DNA of 64,000 nucleotides from Austropuccinia psidii. Taxonomy: Eukaryota > Basidiomycota > Pucciniomycetes > Pucciniales > Sphaerophragmiaceae. The notes under the pieces are model-generated. The model saw only the letters and a list, made by a program, of their open reading frames with translations. It did not search any database and was not told where the DNA came from. How positions within the stretch are numbered: the first letter of the stretch is position 1; every line of letters begins with the position of its first letter. Made by a program: the position numbers and the translations under genes. Shown piece after piece: positions 47,111 to 58,945 of the stretch. The stretch lies in the NCBI GenBank assembly GCA_023105745.1, contig JALGQZ010000007.1, forward strand, positions 54,913,569 through 54,977,568, written 5' to 3'.

Positions 47111-49423
47111 GATGTGGGCAGTAAAATGACTTAAATTAAAATCTCAACCTTGTGCAATGACACAGTGCATGATATCACACAACTTCACCACTGACTTGGT
47201 GACACATTGGCATAATCTGTATGGTGTACATAGTAATTCCACTGTAAAAACCTTTTTTATTGAAATTCCTACAGAGGGAGCAAGAGTAGGATAGATAGTA
47301 ACAATTATTAAATTCTTATACAGTTTTCTAAAATTAAATTACCATTTTTTTGATACAAAGCTAATGTAAAATAGGTTAATCTTAATTGTAAGTTTAGCTG
47401 ACCTGGGTACAGTTAATGTGACATTTTCAGTTGAACAAAAACCCCACTTCTCCACCCAGGCATCACCAAAGTCTAATACCAAGCATTGTGAAAATTCAAA
47501 TCTAAGAGGTACAGTAGGGTATGTAGCAACATGGGCTCTAATAGCTTTATACCCTATGAAATACTTTCAAAATTTTATTGAGTCGTAATATCCCTTTCAC
47601 TAAGCTTGTTTTACAGTCATCTGAGCATACCATCAAGCCACAAACCACTGCTGTAAAGAATGCAGCTGATATACCATAGAAAATTTGGTTTACTCCAAGA
47701 TTCCTGTGGCACACCAAAAGATATTTGATCATCTCATTCTTCCTTAAAATTGTGAGTTTTCCTTTCATGTGATACACTTTGATATTTTTATGTGCACATA
47801 CCATGTTGTACAAAAGTAACAGGTGGATAACTTTATCCATTAGTTCCTCCAAGTTCTTGTGGGGCTTTTTTCAATAACTCATTGCCAGCCCCACCACCTT
47901 CAATGGTAAGCTGTGTTTCAAGCTGCTTTGATTTACTCAATCAGGAGGCAAGGTATTCCACTTTTCCCTGTTTGAGTACCATAGGATCAGTAGAATTTGT
48001 TTTTGGTCCCACATATGGTTTGGGTACAATCACATTGCATGAGAAAAAACATAAAATCTGGCCAAAAATGTTGAATAGGATTGGAGGGGTGAAGAAGGCT
48101 CTGGACCACTCTGAGCAAGGAGTGTTCAGATTTTGGGATATTATCCAGAGAATTTTCTGATTCCTTCATTAATTTGAGATTTCATATGTTGTTACTAAAT
48201 AATTCTTTGGTTTCTCTTGCCTTCAAAGAATCTAACCCTATAAATTGCAATATATATCACATGAGTCAACAGGAAACTTATCATTTATCATTAAAAAAGA
48301 TAAAAGTCACCTTAAATCCTAAGATTCTCAAGCCAGGCCAGCACTCTAAGCTCCTTGTTACTGATCACCTTAATCCCAACAGGAAGGAACTTATCAGGGT
48401 CATTTGTTGGTGCATTATCCCATTGATTTTCTGAAATAATATTGATATTATCAAGCTCTCTTTTCTATCCTTTTTGACTAATATTGGAATGATAATTCAA
48501 AATTCTTCCAAGCTCTTTAATGCAGGTGAAAAAATTCCTTGATAATGAGCTGAGGTTGACACTTCAGGCTCAGGATAAGTAATCATATCAGTAATATCTT
48601 CAGCCATTTTATCATGTTTAAGCTTCTCACTTTCTTGGGAGGCTTGAATATTTTTAGGAGAGGAGGGGGGTTTCATCATGGAATATGTCATTGAGGACAG
48701 GGAGTTTCAGTTTGTGGACCTTTATTATCAATATGGGAAACTTCAAGATTAATAATGCCATTCCCTTGATCAAGATAATCTTTTGCTTCTTAAAAGTTAT
48801 TGAGTCTTTTGTTGTTTTTTGGTTGCATTTATAATTAGTCTTTTTCCTAAGCCTTTTCCTGGAGCTCCAATCACCACTTGAAATCCTTCAAGTAGAGATT
48901 CTCCCTCTACCACATCTATCCATATATCATAAACAGAGCTTCTTATCAGTTTGGTATGCAATTAGTAATGGACTTACAATTCAAATCCATCTTGAGGAGG
49001 CTCATTACTTCACCAATCTTTTGACACACATAAACAGAAATTTTACTATCATTTTTAATTTTTCTCCAGCCTGGAGATTGTTTGTGTTATATTTGAAAAA
49101 AATGTTTCCTTTGATATAATTTAAACCTGGCCACTGAAAATCAACTCATCTTGTATGGCATCTCCTATTGGTACAAAAGGTTCAGCAGTATTTTCCTTCT
49201 CATAGCTTTTTATATTTGGTTTTTGAGAGCTTGGAGGCTGAGCTGAAATACAGGCTACAACAAAAAATCAGGTTCAGAGAGAATACAAATATTCAAGATA
49301 AATTTATGCTCAAATTGTGGAAGAACTGGTGGATCTTGATTATTTTCATGTGCCAGGCTCTCTACTTTAATGCCTAATTAATTACTACTGTCCATATCAG
49401 AGATTTAACTCCAAATCTCTGGG

Positions 49424-51331
49424 TGTGAGCCTTGAGGTATATTTTAAGAACCAAAATAGGCAACAATTATCTTTCAAATAAGTTCTAAACTATGAATAAC
49501 TCATAAGTCATGCATATATTCAAAATTGATCACTTTAGATTTCAGAAAAGATGAGAAAATTTTTTGTGAGTAAGTAAATCCATAGATTTCAGGCCAGATT
49601 TGGATTCTACACAGAAATTCACCTAGGGTAACTCCATAGAGTGAATAGGCTTAAATTAACTCTATGAGGTGTTAATATGGAAAATACTTCAATACCACAT
49701 GAAATAATTGTTAAAATCTGTGTTTTTCTCAATTTTATTCCAAAGTCATGGGAATTCAAGAAATACTGTGTTACATATACACTAATAATAGTGCTACACA
49801 TGCTTTTTAACCTTAATATTCTGGTATTCTCACATACAGCTTTGGTAAACCCATAGTGGATATCAGTCTTGAATCCTGAATTTCTATTTTTGACGTGAAA
49901 ATATCTAAGGGAGACAAAAGAAATCACAGAGAGCCAGGGTACCCAGCTTCTGAGGCCTCTGAGGCCTGGATAGCTCTGAAGCTTGAATCCATGGCTGATC
50001 ATTTCCCAATTGGTATACCAAAACCTTTTGGGAACCTGGTTACAAACTTAAAATATCATTAAATCATGAGAACATTGCAAATAAGCTGCTATTTTGACAT
50101 GACAAAGAGGTAAAGAGAAACTTAGACTCCTGTAACCATGTCAATTCTTAGTGATTTTTCATGGATAAACCATAAAATAGTAATCGAAACCCTTTCTGGA
50201 CTAGTATCCATTGATTTACCTCATGGCAACCAGCTATATTGTGCTACTTGTAATTCCATGTAGAAATGAGGTAAAAACTTCAAAAATTTATTAAAAATAC
50301 AATTCTTGATGAATCTTTCTAAAACTTTCAGTACCAATGTAGAATAGTATGACTCATAAATAAACCAAAAAGAATGATGGCTTAATAAGTAAAATTAAAA
50401 GTCTTAATTACAGTCTATTTTTGATGATTCCACCTGAAACACTGAATCTTCAAAATTAACAGGAAATAAAACCTGTGATGAAATTTCCAATGACATTGAT
50501 AAATTTGAGGAATAAATGTTTCTTTTGAAATGAAAGAAGATTTACAGTTGTTAATTGTTTTATTCCTAACCATAAATGGGTTGCTAGTCACACAAAAGCA
50601 TTAATTGAGTAATTATGAAAATTGTACATGACAAAAGATGATGCAATCAATAATCCAAAAAGTATTATTTTTTTGTAAGTCACTGGTCTTTTAGTTTTCT
50701 CCATGGCATGACTCTGTGAGCTGTCTTTGACTCAAAAGGGGCCTCCTCTTTCTGTTTTTTCCAAATCATCTTATTATCCAATTACATCTTTGTTACTAAC
50801 AAGTAAGTATTAGTTAAATCTTTTTTTAAGTGTTTGAAGTCTTTCAGAATCAATACAAAAGACGTGAAATCATAGAAAGAAACTATATATTTCTGTAATA
50901 CTTCTATATAATCAATTTTTATCCTTTTAATCCCAAGTCATCTGTCAAATCTCTCTACCAATATCTTTCCAAGGTTAATTGGAGTATTAGTGAGTTATTT
51001 ATTATAAATTCCTAAATTTTTTTCTCTGGTAATAGTTTTCTTCAAGAATTAAATTTATGATTATTCTTGAAAAAGAAAATTATATATCAAAATACTTTTA
51101 TTATTTTAATAAAGAAGTTTTATTATTAAACACTTGTTGTAATTGATTCTCATAGACAATTAATGCTTACTGTTATAATCACTAGTAGTGTATAAAAAGT
51201 AAAACAAATAATGAATTAATTAATTATTTAATTGGGGCTCTAATCATTCTTATTATTATCTTTCATAAGAACAGTAATAGTACTGTTGATTAATGGTAAT
51301 ATTATTGACAGTTTCATAGAACTATCTTACA
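49424..51331 (-). mobile_element. Solo LTR R4 (1,908 bp, inverted) with target duplication CTGGG
   Basis: Read on the minus strand it starts TGTAAGATAGTTCTATGAAAC and ends CCTCAAGGCTCACA, the same termini as R1 and R3. CTGGG is found at 49,419-49,423 and 51,332-51,336. The empty site is seen in DS copy 1 near 45,145-45,155 (CTCTCTGGGGCAGAATT), which confirms the insertion. It contains no element internal region. Confidence 0.9.
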
Positions 51332-51749
51332 CTGGGGCAGAATTCAGTAGCTGATTTAATCCTGTTAAAATTGTTAGGGCTTGCTGCATTGGTTGGGGCA
51401 TACAGGAGGAAGGTTTTTGAGTATTTAGATAGTGAAAAATTGATGGCCAACTTGAGTGACAATTGTAGAATAAAAAGATCAAAATTGAAGAAAAAAGGCA
51501 AGAGTTTTGATAGTGATGAAAATAAATTAAATTTGAGATATTAATGAGTGATTCTTTTTTTAGGTAATATCAATATTGTAGAATTTTGTAAAGGTTGGGG
51601 AAAGAAGGAAGTTAAATATCAATTCAAATGAGTTCAATATTTAGTGAATTTTCTAGAAAAAAATAATTAGGGAGCCAAGAGCTCATCAAAAGAAACTTTA
51701 TTAACCTTGGACAATAACCCTCTTGGAGCTTTATATTTCATATCAATGC

Positions 51750-53170
51750 CATATTCAATTTATGGCAATTGGGCCAAATTTTCCTTTTATGTCCATTTAG
51801 TCATCTGGAACAAACCTTGCCTCTTCACAATCATCAGGCCATTCATGAACACCTTCTGCCTTTGGACACCTTTAGGCATTTGCTAATAATTAGGGGGAAC
51901 TCAGTTCAAAAGACTGCATCTTGTTTTTTAAGTATCAAATACAGTTTTGCACAATGTGTGCACTTTGTGAATTTTGCACCTTTTGGGGCATTTATCAATA
52001 ATATACCATTTTCTCATGTAATATGCAAAATATGCCCAAATGGACATATTAGGCCATTTGGGGGTTAAATGCAAGATTTGCACATTTTTGTGCACTTTGA
52101 AAAAAACAGTGTTAAGCCTGTATAGGCTTGTTTTTCCCCAAACCCAAAAAATGGCGAAAGCGCCTCTGCCAGCCCTGAGGCCCCCCAGACTCCATTTTCT
52201 CCCATTATCCTCCTGGAAGTCTTTCAAAAGACCTTTGGAAAATGTTTCCCTTCAATAACCAAAAGTACCATAAATGGTGTTATACACCATTATGCACCCT
52301 TTTCCACCAGCAATTCAATGATACCAATATCAGAAAGTTATCACAACACTCAACCACAATATCAAGGCATCATGTCACCCGGAGGCTTCATGAATGCTTA
52401 AGCTCAAGTTTCTTATCAATTGCCAATCATGCCATCAAGAATTCATTTGTTATTTTCAATTTCACACTAATCCCTCAAGGGAATAATGGCAGTTCATTAT
52501 CAAGGGATATTCAAGAGGAAGTTCCAAAACCAGTTGTCACATGTCAATGCTCCATCAATACACCTTGGCAAACACATTCATCTCAATACAGTCTTTCTTC
52601 ATAAAGACCTGTTTTACAACAATAGACCCTGGGAAGATCATTAAAATCAGTTGATTTCCCAATTTGGAAAGGTATACATTTCATCAAGCAATCAATACAG
52701 CTTCAAGGATTCAATAGAGACCAGCTGTCAGACTGAAGAAGTGAAGCTCACAATGTTTTATTTATACCAGCCTCCTTTCAAAATTGGGTTTTCCCCTCAG
52801 TTAATGAATATACTTTGATTTTTTATTATCTTTCTTTCTCATTTATTTGTTAAGTGGATACTGATATTTTCAAGTCAGTCATTTAGAACCTTTTCTTTCT
52901 TCACCTTTAAGTGGATATTGGTGGTCATATCCCTTACTAATTCTATTACTCTTTCTGGAATGTGGAAACAGTGATTGAGAGCTTACTTGGTTGGATCTTT
53001 GGTCATCTGGCATCTTTTCTGTTACTGTTTCTCAGCTTGTACTTGCATATCTTCTTAGAGAAATTTGTTCTTTTATTCCATTTTTTCTATTCCTTTGGAT
53101 CTTCCAAGTGAGTTCCCTGATTAATGAATGCAATGCCACTATTGTTTTCCCCAAGAGCCCCTGTGGAAGA
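51750..53170 (+). mobile_element. TE-B-related solo LTR in DS copy 2 (ends approximate)
   Basis: The 3' half matches the LTR at 31,606-33,135: TACACCATTATGCACC, GGTGGTCATATCCCTTACTA, then GAAACAGTGATTGAG, and it ends near GAGCCCCTGTGG. The start is near TTTATGGCAATTGGGCC. The exact ends and a target duplication could not be fixed. DS copy 1 lacks it, so it is an insertion. Confidence 0.65.
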
Positions 53171-53989
53171 AACCAGCCCCCCACAGGCTTAAAACCTTTC
53201 ATCAATATACATTGGCCTTTTAATGCATTTGAAAGATTTTATTTGTCAGGAACTCAAAAGAGGTGATGTGTTGAAAATTATTACATCCTATCAAAATGAA
53301 ATAAATTTAGTGTGAGAAATTAAACATTTACTAGTAAGAAACCTACACAAGTCAATTTTTGTACCATTCAATCCCCATGTGGTAAGTACTAAGCAAAGTT
53401 TTCCATTTAAATGTTATGAGATAAAATAGTTTTTATGAATAAAAAAAGGCACAATTCTGGTTTTAAATAGTCCACTTATTAGGATTCAATTTGTGAATAT
53501 TATTGTTTAAACCCTGACCACAAAATTGTAAATATCCCCACCAATTGCCACAGAACACCTTGGGGGAGAAAGACACTCAGCATATCTCTGTGATTGGTTT
53601 CATAATGTACATCAACAGGCCACCATACCATATGGCTCTAAACACTTACTATGATTAAATTTAACTCATATCCCCCTATCTACCCATTCAATGTAATGGA
53701 ACTTCATTGAATTCTCATTGGGGGAGAGCATTGGGCATTGGAAATTGGGGATGAGGTGAGAAAGGAGGATCCTTAAATGAAATACTTGTGTAGAAAAACT
53801 TCAACACTGTAACTTAGTATTATGGAGTTTGATATTAATTGGAGGTAGGAGTGATTCAATGGAAATGATGCATAAGGAAATTTTTTCATGAGTGTGAGCA
53901 TATTTCATTGGTGGATACACACCATGCTGTTGTAGTACTAATTTACCTGTCAGCCCCCATAAAAGAATCATTAAGGAACAGTAATTTTC

Positions 53990-54430
53990 AGAAATAATTC
54001 TGGGAAAACAAATGCACACTAATCTTTGTGTGAGTGTAAGCATTGTAAAATGTGGAAGAAAATCTTTTCTGGAGAATGAGGATGATACATTGTGGAGATG
54101 ATCAGCCAATCTTGGTGTTAGTGAAAGGATGGTAAATTGAAGAATTGATAAGCCAGCAGTGCAGAAGACCATAATTTACTGAGAATAAGGATGGTAAGCT
54201 GAGAAGATGAGAGGGAAGCTCCAGAGAATAAGAATGATAAATTGTGGAGATGATGAGGCAGTGGTGTGGAAGCCAATCTTTGCATGAGCATAAGCATGGT
54301 CAGCTGTGGAGATTATTAGAAGGCAGTGTGGAAGCCAATTCATGCATGAGAGTAAGGAGGGTAATGGATGGAGATGATCAGCCATTGGTGCAGAAGCCAT
54401 TTTCTGCATGAGCATGAGCATGCCAAATTG
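53990..54430. repeat. Degenerate about 70-bp minisatellite in DS copy 2
   Basis: Same array as 45,850-46,560, with words GTAAGCATGGT-like, GTGGAGATGATCAGCC and GGAAGCCAAT recurring. Fewer clear units are left than in copy 1. Confidence 0.7.
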
Positions 54431-54662
54431 CTGGCTTGCACCATCAGGTGTAATTAACCAAAGATTGAAAATTGTGTTGATAAGGGTTTTTTCTTTGAGT
54501 GACATATTTGACAATTGATTTTGTCTTGACACAGACATGAAACAACCCAAAAATTCAACTGACTATAATGTGAAACTAACTTGACTTCAAAAAGATTTTG
54601 TACCAACAGCAGTGTGACATCAAATCAATTTCTGGTGATTGATGCCACATTTTCCCTGGTGA

Positions 54663-55037
54663 GTGACTTAAGAAGCAATGTCAGAATTTTCATAGAATTT
54701 TGAAAAGTAACAACTGTGGGAAATGAGTCTATTGGACAAACATGTTACAGAATTGAGCATAAAATGACAATTTTATAAAAAAACATGATAAGTTAAAAAA
54801 TATTTTCATTGATACTTTTTATGACAAACTTGTTGATTTCAGAAACCCTCTTCTTAATATATAAAATTCCACATCCAGCTCAAGGAATTTCACTTCACAG
54901 TTTGGGAAAAGTGATAAAGTGAGGAAACAATTGAAAAATAGATAATTTTAAATGTGAATCAAATCCATAATAAGATTGATGAACCAAATTTACATATGTA
55001 CAGACATTCCACCCCTTTGCAAGGAGGAAAGCCATCT
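54663..55037. other. Nothing recognised
   Basis: AT-rich sequence between the end of the duplicated segment and the truncated LTR. There is no repeat partner in the window and no supported gene. Confidence 0.4.
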
Positions 55038-55440
55038 TGTAAGATTTTCCTATCAGACTCTTGATAAGACTGTTCTTACAAAATATAATAAATAAATTCA
55101 TTATAACCACAAATTGTTAATTAATTGCTTAATTATTTCTTTTACTTTTTATAAACTCCCAGTGATTATAATGGTGAGCAGTAATTGTCTACCAAAATCA
55201 ATTACAAAAAGTACTATTAGTAAAACTTATCAAACTAATGTAAACCTATTTTAATTAATAATTATCTTTTACAAGAAGAATTATATTTAATTCTTGAAGA
55301 AAACTCCAAACTTTAAGAATTAATCAAACACTCACTAATACTACAAAAATATCTTGAAAAGAATTGGCAGAGTGATTTGAAAGATTATTTGTGGATTTTA
55401 AAGGATCAAAATTGATTTATGACAGCAATACAGCAATAGG
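55038..55440 (+). mobile_element. Truncated LTR R5 (5' 400 bp only)
   Basis: It starts TGTAAGATTTTCCTATCAGA and matches the first 450 bp of R4 in reverse complement (51,331 back to about 50,884), including TTTACTTTTTATAxACTxxxAG. Similarity stops at GCAATAGGGGGGG near 55,440, where CpG-containing sequence starts. The 3' three-quarters of the LTR are missing. It lies in the same orientation as the gene downstream. Confidence 0.78.
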
Positions 55441-56190
55441 GGGGGACGATGCCTTTTGAGTGGGATTGGAAATTTTCCCTGGTGAAAGTTTTATGTAAAT
55501 GGGTTCAAGACCATGATCATTCATCTGGAATATTCATAGAAAGTCTAGTCTACCATTGGAAGCATAAAAATACCGGTGTTGATTTGGTTTCAGTTCTTGC
55601 CGCATCCGTGAGATAGTCCTGATTATAGACAACGGCACTTCTTAATGTTAACTAACTCTTGAGTTTTGACAAAATTTTCTGGAGCTGAGGTGTGATGTTG
55701 CGTGCATTCCGTCAAGCTGTGTGTGAATCACTCTCAAAAAATTAATCGACAATGGCTCTCATGAAACCCAAATTCGATGAAAGTTTGCGTAGGATGTTGC
55801 AAAGCTTTTTGGCCCTGGTTGGATTCTTGAAGATCATATAGTCGCATAATACTGTGCTTTGCGTATATATAACTGAGTGTATTTTATCGCAGTAGTTACG
55901 CTAGCAGGAATATTTTAATGGCTAGGCTTCACCTTGATGAAACTTTGACGTTTAGCAGACTTCATTGCTGAAGTGCCTCATTTTCGGGACACCTGGGCCG
56001 TGTTTGACGCTGATCGTGCTTCATGGCTGCGGTCTTGATCCTGCTAATGGTTCTGCGCTGTTTTATCTCTACTAAGACTAATCTCACGAGGGCTAGGGAG
56101 AATCCTAAGGAACCCTTTGCATGGGCACTTTCGAGCTAAGTTGAATCTGGTTGAGGGTATCATTTTATCAAATTGTGTCTTCATTCGAAA
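55441..56190 (+). promoter_or_regulatory. Upstream region of the four-exon gene, with TATA-like element at 55,864
   Basis: About 750 bp with frequent CpG, unlike everything to the left. TATATATAA at 55,864-55,872 is followed by a possible transcription start region and about 300 bp of untranslated leader. A 38-codon frame from an ATG at 56,023 could act as an upstream ORF; it ends at 56,139. I see no other element I can name. Confidence 0.4.
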
Positions 56191-58250
56191 ATGTTTTATT
56201 TTCAAAACCTTCCATCTGGTAATCCATCTCTCTGGGTTGCATTAGTTCTTCTTCCACAGTTCATTGCACACCCTGGCTTTGGAACACCTGGCTGGGAATT
56301 ACTTTGTGCCGAAACCGAAGGGCATGGCATTTTTGACATGCAAACTCTCCCTTCCGCATCAGACACTCCGCTCCCATGGACTTCTGATGTTGGAAATCGC
56401 GATGTCCGTCCATATTTTCACGGCCGAAGCTCGACGGAGCCTAGTATCAAATATTTTACTTATAATCCTGAAGGTTTGGGTTTCCTTTTTCAATGCCCTT
56501 TGTATTGAGAGCTAGATCACTAATCATGGAACCGGAATTTAAGGGAACAACGCTATGGATACTTCTGATTTACTCTCTTTTCCGATTGAAAATGTTTCCG
56601 GAAGTCAACTCTTCAATATAAATGCCAACCAGCTTCATGAAATTACCCCAATTCCTGACCAATCCTTGCCTAACAATGCCCCGCAATCAGATTTTCGTCT
56701 TCAAGTCACTGACCAAAGCATCAACAATTTTTCCATGGTTGAAAATAACGTAGCCTCTTCATCGAATCAACGTCAGTATCAATCATCAATTATTCAAGGG
56801 CATGGCGCGAGGATGAATTTCCTTCGTCAATTCCAAGGTATTATTGCCAACTGTGAGTTCAGATTCTCTGTTTGCCATAGTCCCTTGAAAAAGGAAATTA
56901 TAACAAATTTACTGTTATGGTTTTCCCTCTGCGCTCCTGTTTGTTGAACGGATAAATTGCTCCCATTCTATTTAAAGATCTTCCAATTCTCCTCGCCAAA
57001 CGTCCACCAAATTCTCTTAATGTTGATCAAGCCAGATCTTCAGACATCATGGCACAAAACGAGGCCTTCATTTTGAGTGACTTTGGAAGTAGTAAAAAAC
57101 CTAGCGAGAAATACTTTCAATCTTTGGATCGAAAGGATGAATTGCTTTCATACCTCGGCCCCATACTTCCACCATATCCTCTTAGTGTTGATCAAGCCAG
57201 CTCTTCAGACGTAATGGCGAAAAACGAGGCTCTTCTTTTTAGTTACGTTGGAAATGGCAAAGGACCTTCCAAAACCTACTTTCTGTCTTTGGGGGGTGCG
57301 GAGCCATTAAGAGGTAAGTGAAATCAAGAGAATCATCCTCCAATTTTCCTTCTTTTTCCTTTCTGAGGAAAAAAACCATGATCTTTCATGCAGATACGAC
57401 ATATCTCCAAAGTAACAAAAAATCTGATTCCCTAAAAGTTCTAAAACTAGAACACTGGAGTAAAGAAGAGGTCTGGAAGTGGATAAAAGAAAGGAAGGGG
57501 CTCCTACCCAATCCAATATGGCCTAATCCAACATCCCTGGCAGTCAGTTCAAATGATGTCGTCATAATGCGGCCTTTCAGAATTTGGTATCCTAAAGCAC
57601 GAAGTAAACTTCATGAGAAGTTCGAGGGTACCTCAAAGGATGACTTGAAAGAAATCGAGCAGATCGTGCGCAATTTTCACGACGCCATCAGTCAAAAACC
57701 TAACTACATGAAGCAAGACTTTATGCATTGCCAAACTCTTCCCATAGGATGCAAATACCACAACGGTTTTTATCAACTGAAGCTGTTGCTCCCGACTACA
57801 AATCAGGAAGCTAGAACTCTTGAAAAGAACCTAAAAAGACTTTTGACAAACCTCATAATCTTTCATGAAATGGCGTTAGAGTGTTCAGAATTTTCACCAG
57901 TGGAAAAGAATGAGTTAAAAGTAAAGTTTTGGGAGTGGATAAGGCAGCAACTCTTCCAACCTCCGAATTCCTTAGCTATTACAGGAACTCGTGCCGATAG
58001 TAATTTGAATTTTGAGGCTAAAGAATTTGGAATTGCACAAAAATTTTTCATTTTTGTGCTTACGGCACAAACAAACTATAACGTTCTAGATGGAACTTCA
58101 ATTTCTCTTCTGTCTGTATGGCTTAAAACGGAGGGGAAAAAATTGTGGGAAAAAACATTCAAATCAGATGATGGATTCTTTGAAGCTTTAATGGAATTAG
58201 TCTACATGAAAAGTGAAAAAAACTCAATTTCCATGGAGTTTTGGATTTGA
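56191..58250 (+). CDS. Four-exon host gene: predicted secreted protein of about 594 aa, family unknown
   Basis: Proposed exons are 56,191-56,473, 56,544-56,852, 56,978-57,313 and 57,394-58,250. All introns are GT-AG and phase 1, and the frame stays open throughout to a TGA at the end. Intron 1 (70 nt) has CTAAT before its acceptor. Intron 2 uses GTGAGT (a GTATTA donor at 56,838 is an alternative, 5 codons shorter). Intron 3 starts GTAAGT and ends CATGCAG; its phase excludes the nearer AG at 57,367. Residues 13-26 (SLWVALVLLPQFIA) are hydrophobic and could be a signal peptide cleaved before HPGFGTPGW. Residues about 199-305 hold two copies of a roughly 50-aa block (VDQAxSSDxMAxNEA, PSxxYFxSL). 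The C-terminal 285 aa, with WSKEEVWKWIKERKG and FYQLKLLLPTTNQEA, have no domain I recognise. Only four cysteines are present. The first exon is the least certain; a start at the ATG at 56,555 would lose the signal peptide. The gene is unbroken and CpG-containing, in contrast to its surroundings. Confidence 0.72.
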
Positions 58251-58572
58251 AATTGTAATGTTTAGGTGATAATTGATTACGTTCTTGGTGTTAAGAAGCA
58301 AGGTGTTATTCTCTTATAATCGTATTATATTATCTGATGGTGAGGAAAATGATTTTAGAATTTCAGAAGCTAAAAGGTTTTTTAATCTGAATTAGCAAAG
58401 TAAATGTTGAAATAAGAGGATGTAAAATGATTTAACCAAAGCACTATGAAAAGAGAATTCAACTTCCGACAAATTGAATCATCAGATCACTATGATATTA
58501 TCACACCAATACTGCTGTCAGTATATAAATAAGTACTAGTTTTTTTTGTGTTGAACTAGGCTGATTTATTCC
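58251..58572. other. 3' flank of the gene; possible remnant of a Copia 3' LTR
   Basis: No frame is supported. There is no clear AATAAA signal after the stop. The last 50 bp are T-rich (TTTTTTTCTCAAC) and could be the reverse complement of a polypurine tract belonging to the minus-strand Copia fragment beginning at 58,573, in which case an LTR would lie here. I could not confirm an LTR. Confidence 0.35.
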
Positions 58573-58945
58573 TCAGTTCCTTTTTTTCTCAACATTTTGA
58601 CCTAAATCTCCCAGGAGGTAAGTTAGCCCTTGGAGCTGTTTAGCACAGAAATTCATAGAGATGAACTCTGTCTGAGTTGTTGATTGTGCTACAACCAACT
58701 TCTTCTTGCTTACCCACGAGACAGGCTTTCCGCAGAGAGTGATTAGATTTCCCAAGATCAATTTCCTTTTAACAAAATAATTTTCATAATAAAAATCAGC
58801 CCAGCCAATCAGAGTGGGGTTGTCTGTTCTGATGGACTTGGAATAGCATAGAATGGTATCACAGATTCTCTTAAGATAACAAATGAGGTGCTTAAGAGCT
58901 ACCCAGTTCTTTGTAATAGGATGAATTGCATATCGTGAGAGGGAA
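58573..58945 (-). pseudogene. Copia RNase H fragment (minus strand)
   Basis: On the minus strand the frame reads YAIHPITKNWVALKHLICYL, LIGWADFYYEN and GKPVSWVSKKKLVVAQSTTQ, followed by TEFISMNFCAKQLQGLTYLL. These are the standard Copia RNase H blocks (HW-ALKHLLRYLKG, GxxDADxAGD, SWxSKKQxxVAxSSxEAEY). The open frame continues to a stop at the left end. It is the 3' end of a pol gene. Confidence 0.86.

Larger units (their letters stand above)
47150..54662. repeat. Duplicated segment DS, copy 2, interrupted by two LTRs
   Basis: Colinear with copy 1 in blocks 47,150-49,423, 51,332-51,740, about 53,220-53,530 and 53,690-54,662. The last block ends at the same CCCTGGTG word as copy 1 (46,812). The gaps are the solo LTR R4 (49,424-51,331) and a TE-B-related LTR (about 51,750-53,170). 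Both copies degrade at similar rates, so the duplication is older than the LTRs, which are in copy 2 only. Confidence 0.75.

Noticed and set aside
52126..52160. Possible CpG-rich gene start in the LTR at 51,750-53,170
   Set aside because: The few CpG here (GGCGAAAGCGCC) belong to the LTR body; no exon chain follows.
56023..56139. 38-codon frame starting with a hydrophobic stretch, as an alternative signal-peptide exon of the gene
   Set aside because: It stops at 56,137 and has no acceptable donor site before the stop that would join to the next exon. At most it is an upstream ORF.
56264..56515. 83-codon frame overlapping exon 1 in another frame
   Set aside because: It does not join in phase to the later exons, while the overlapping frame from 56,191 does.
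57307..57516. Minus-strand frame across intron 3 and exon 4
   Set aside because: Shadow of the plus-strand gene, with no domain and no codon pattern of its own.
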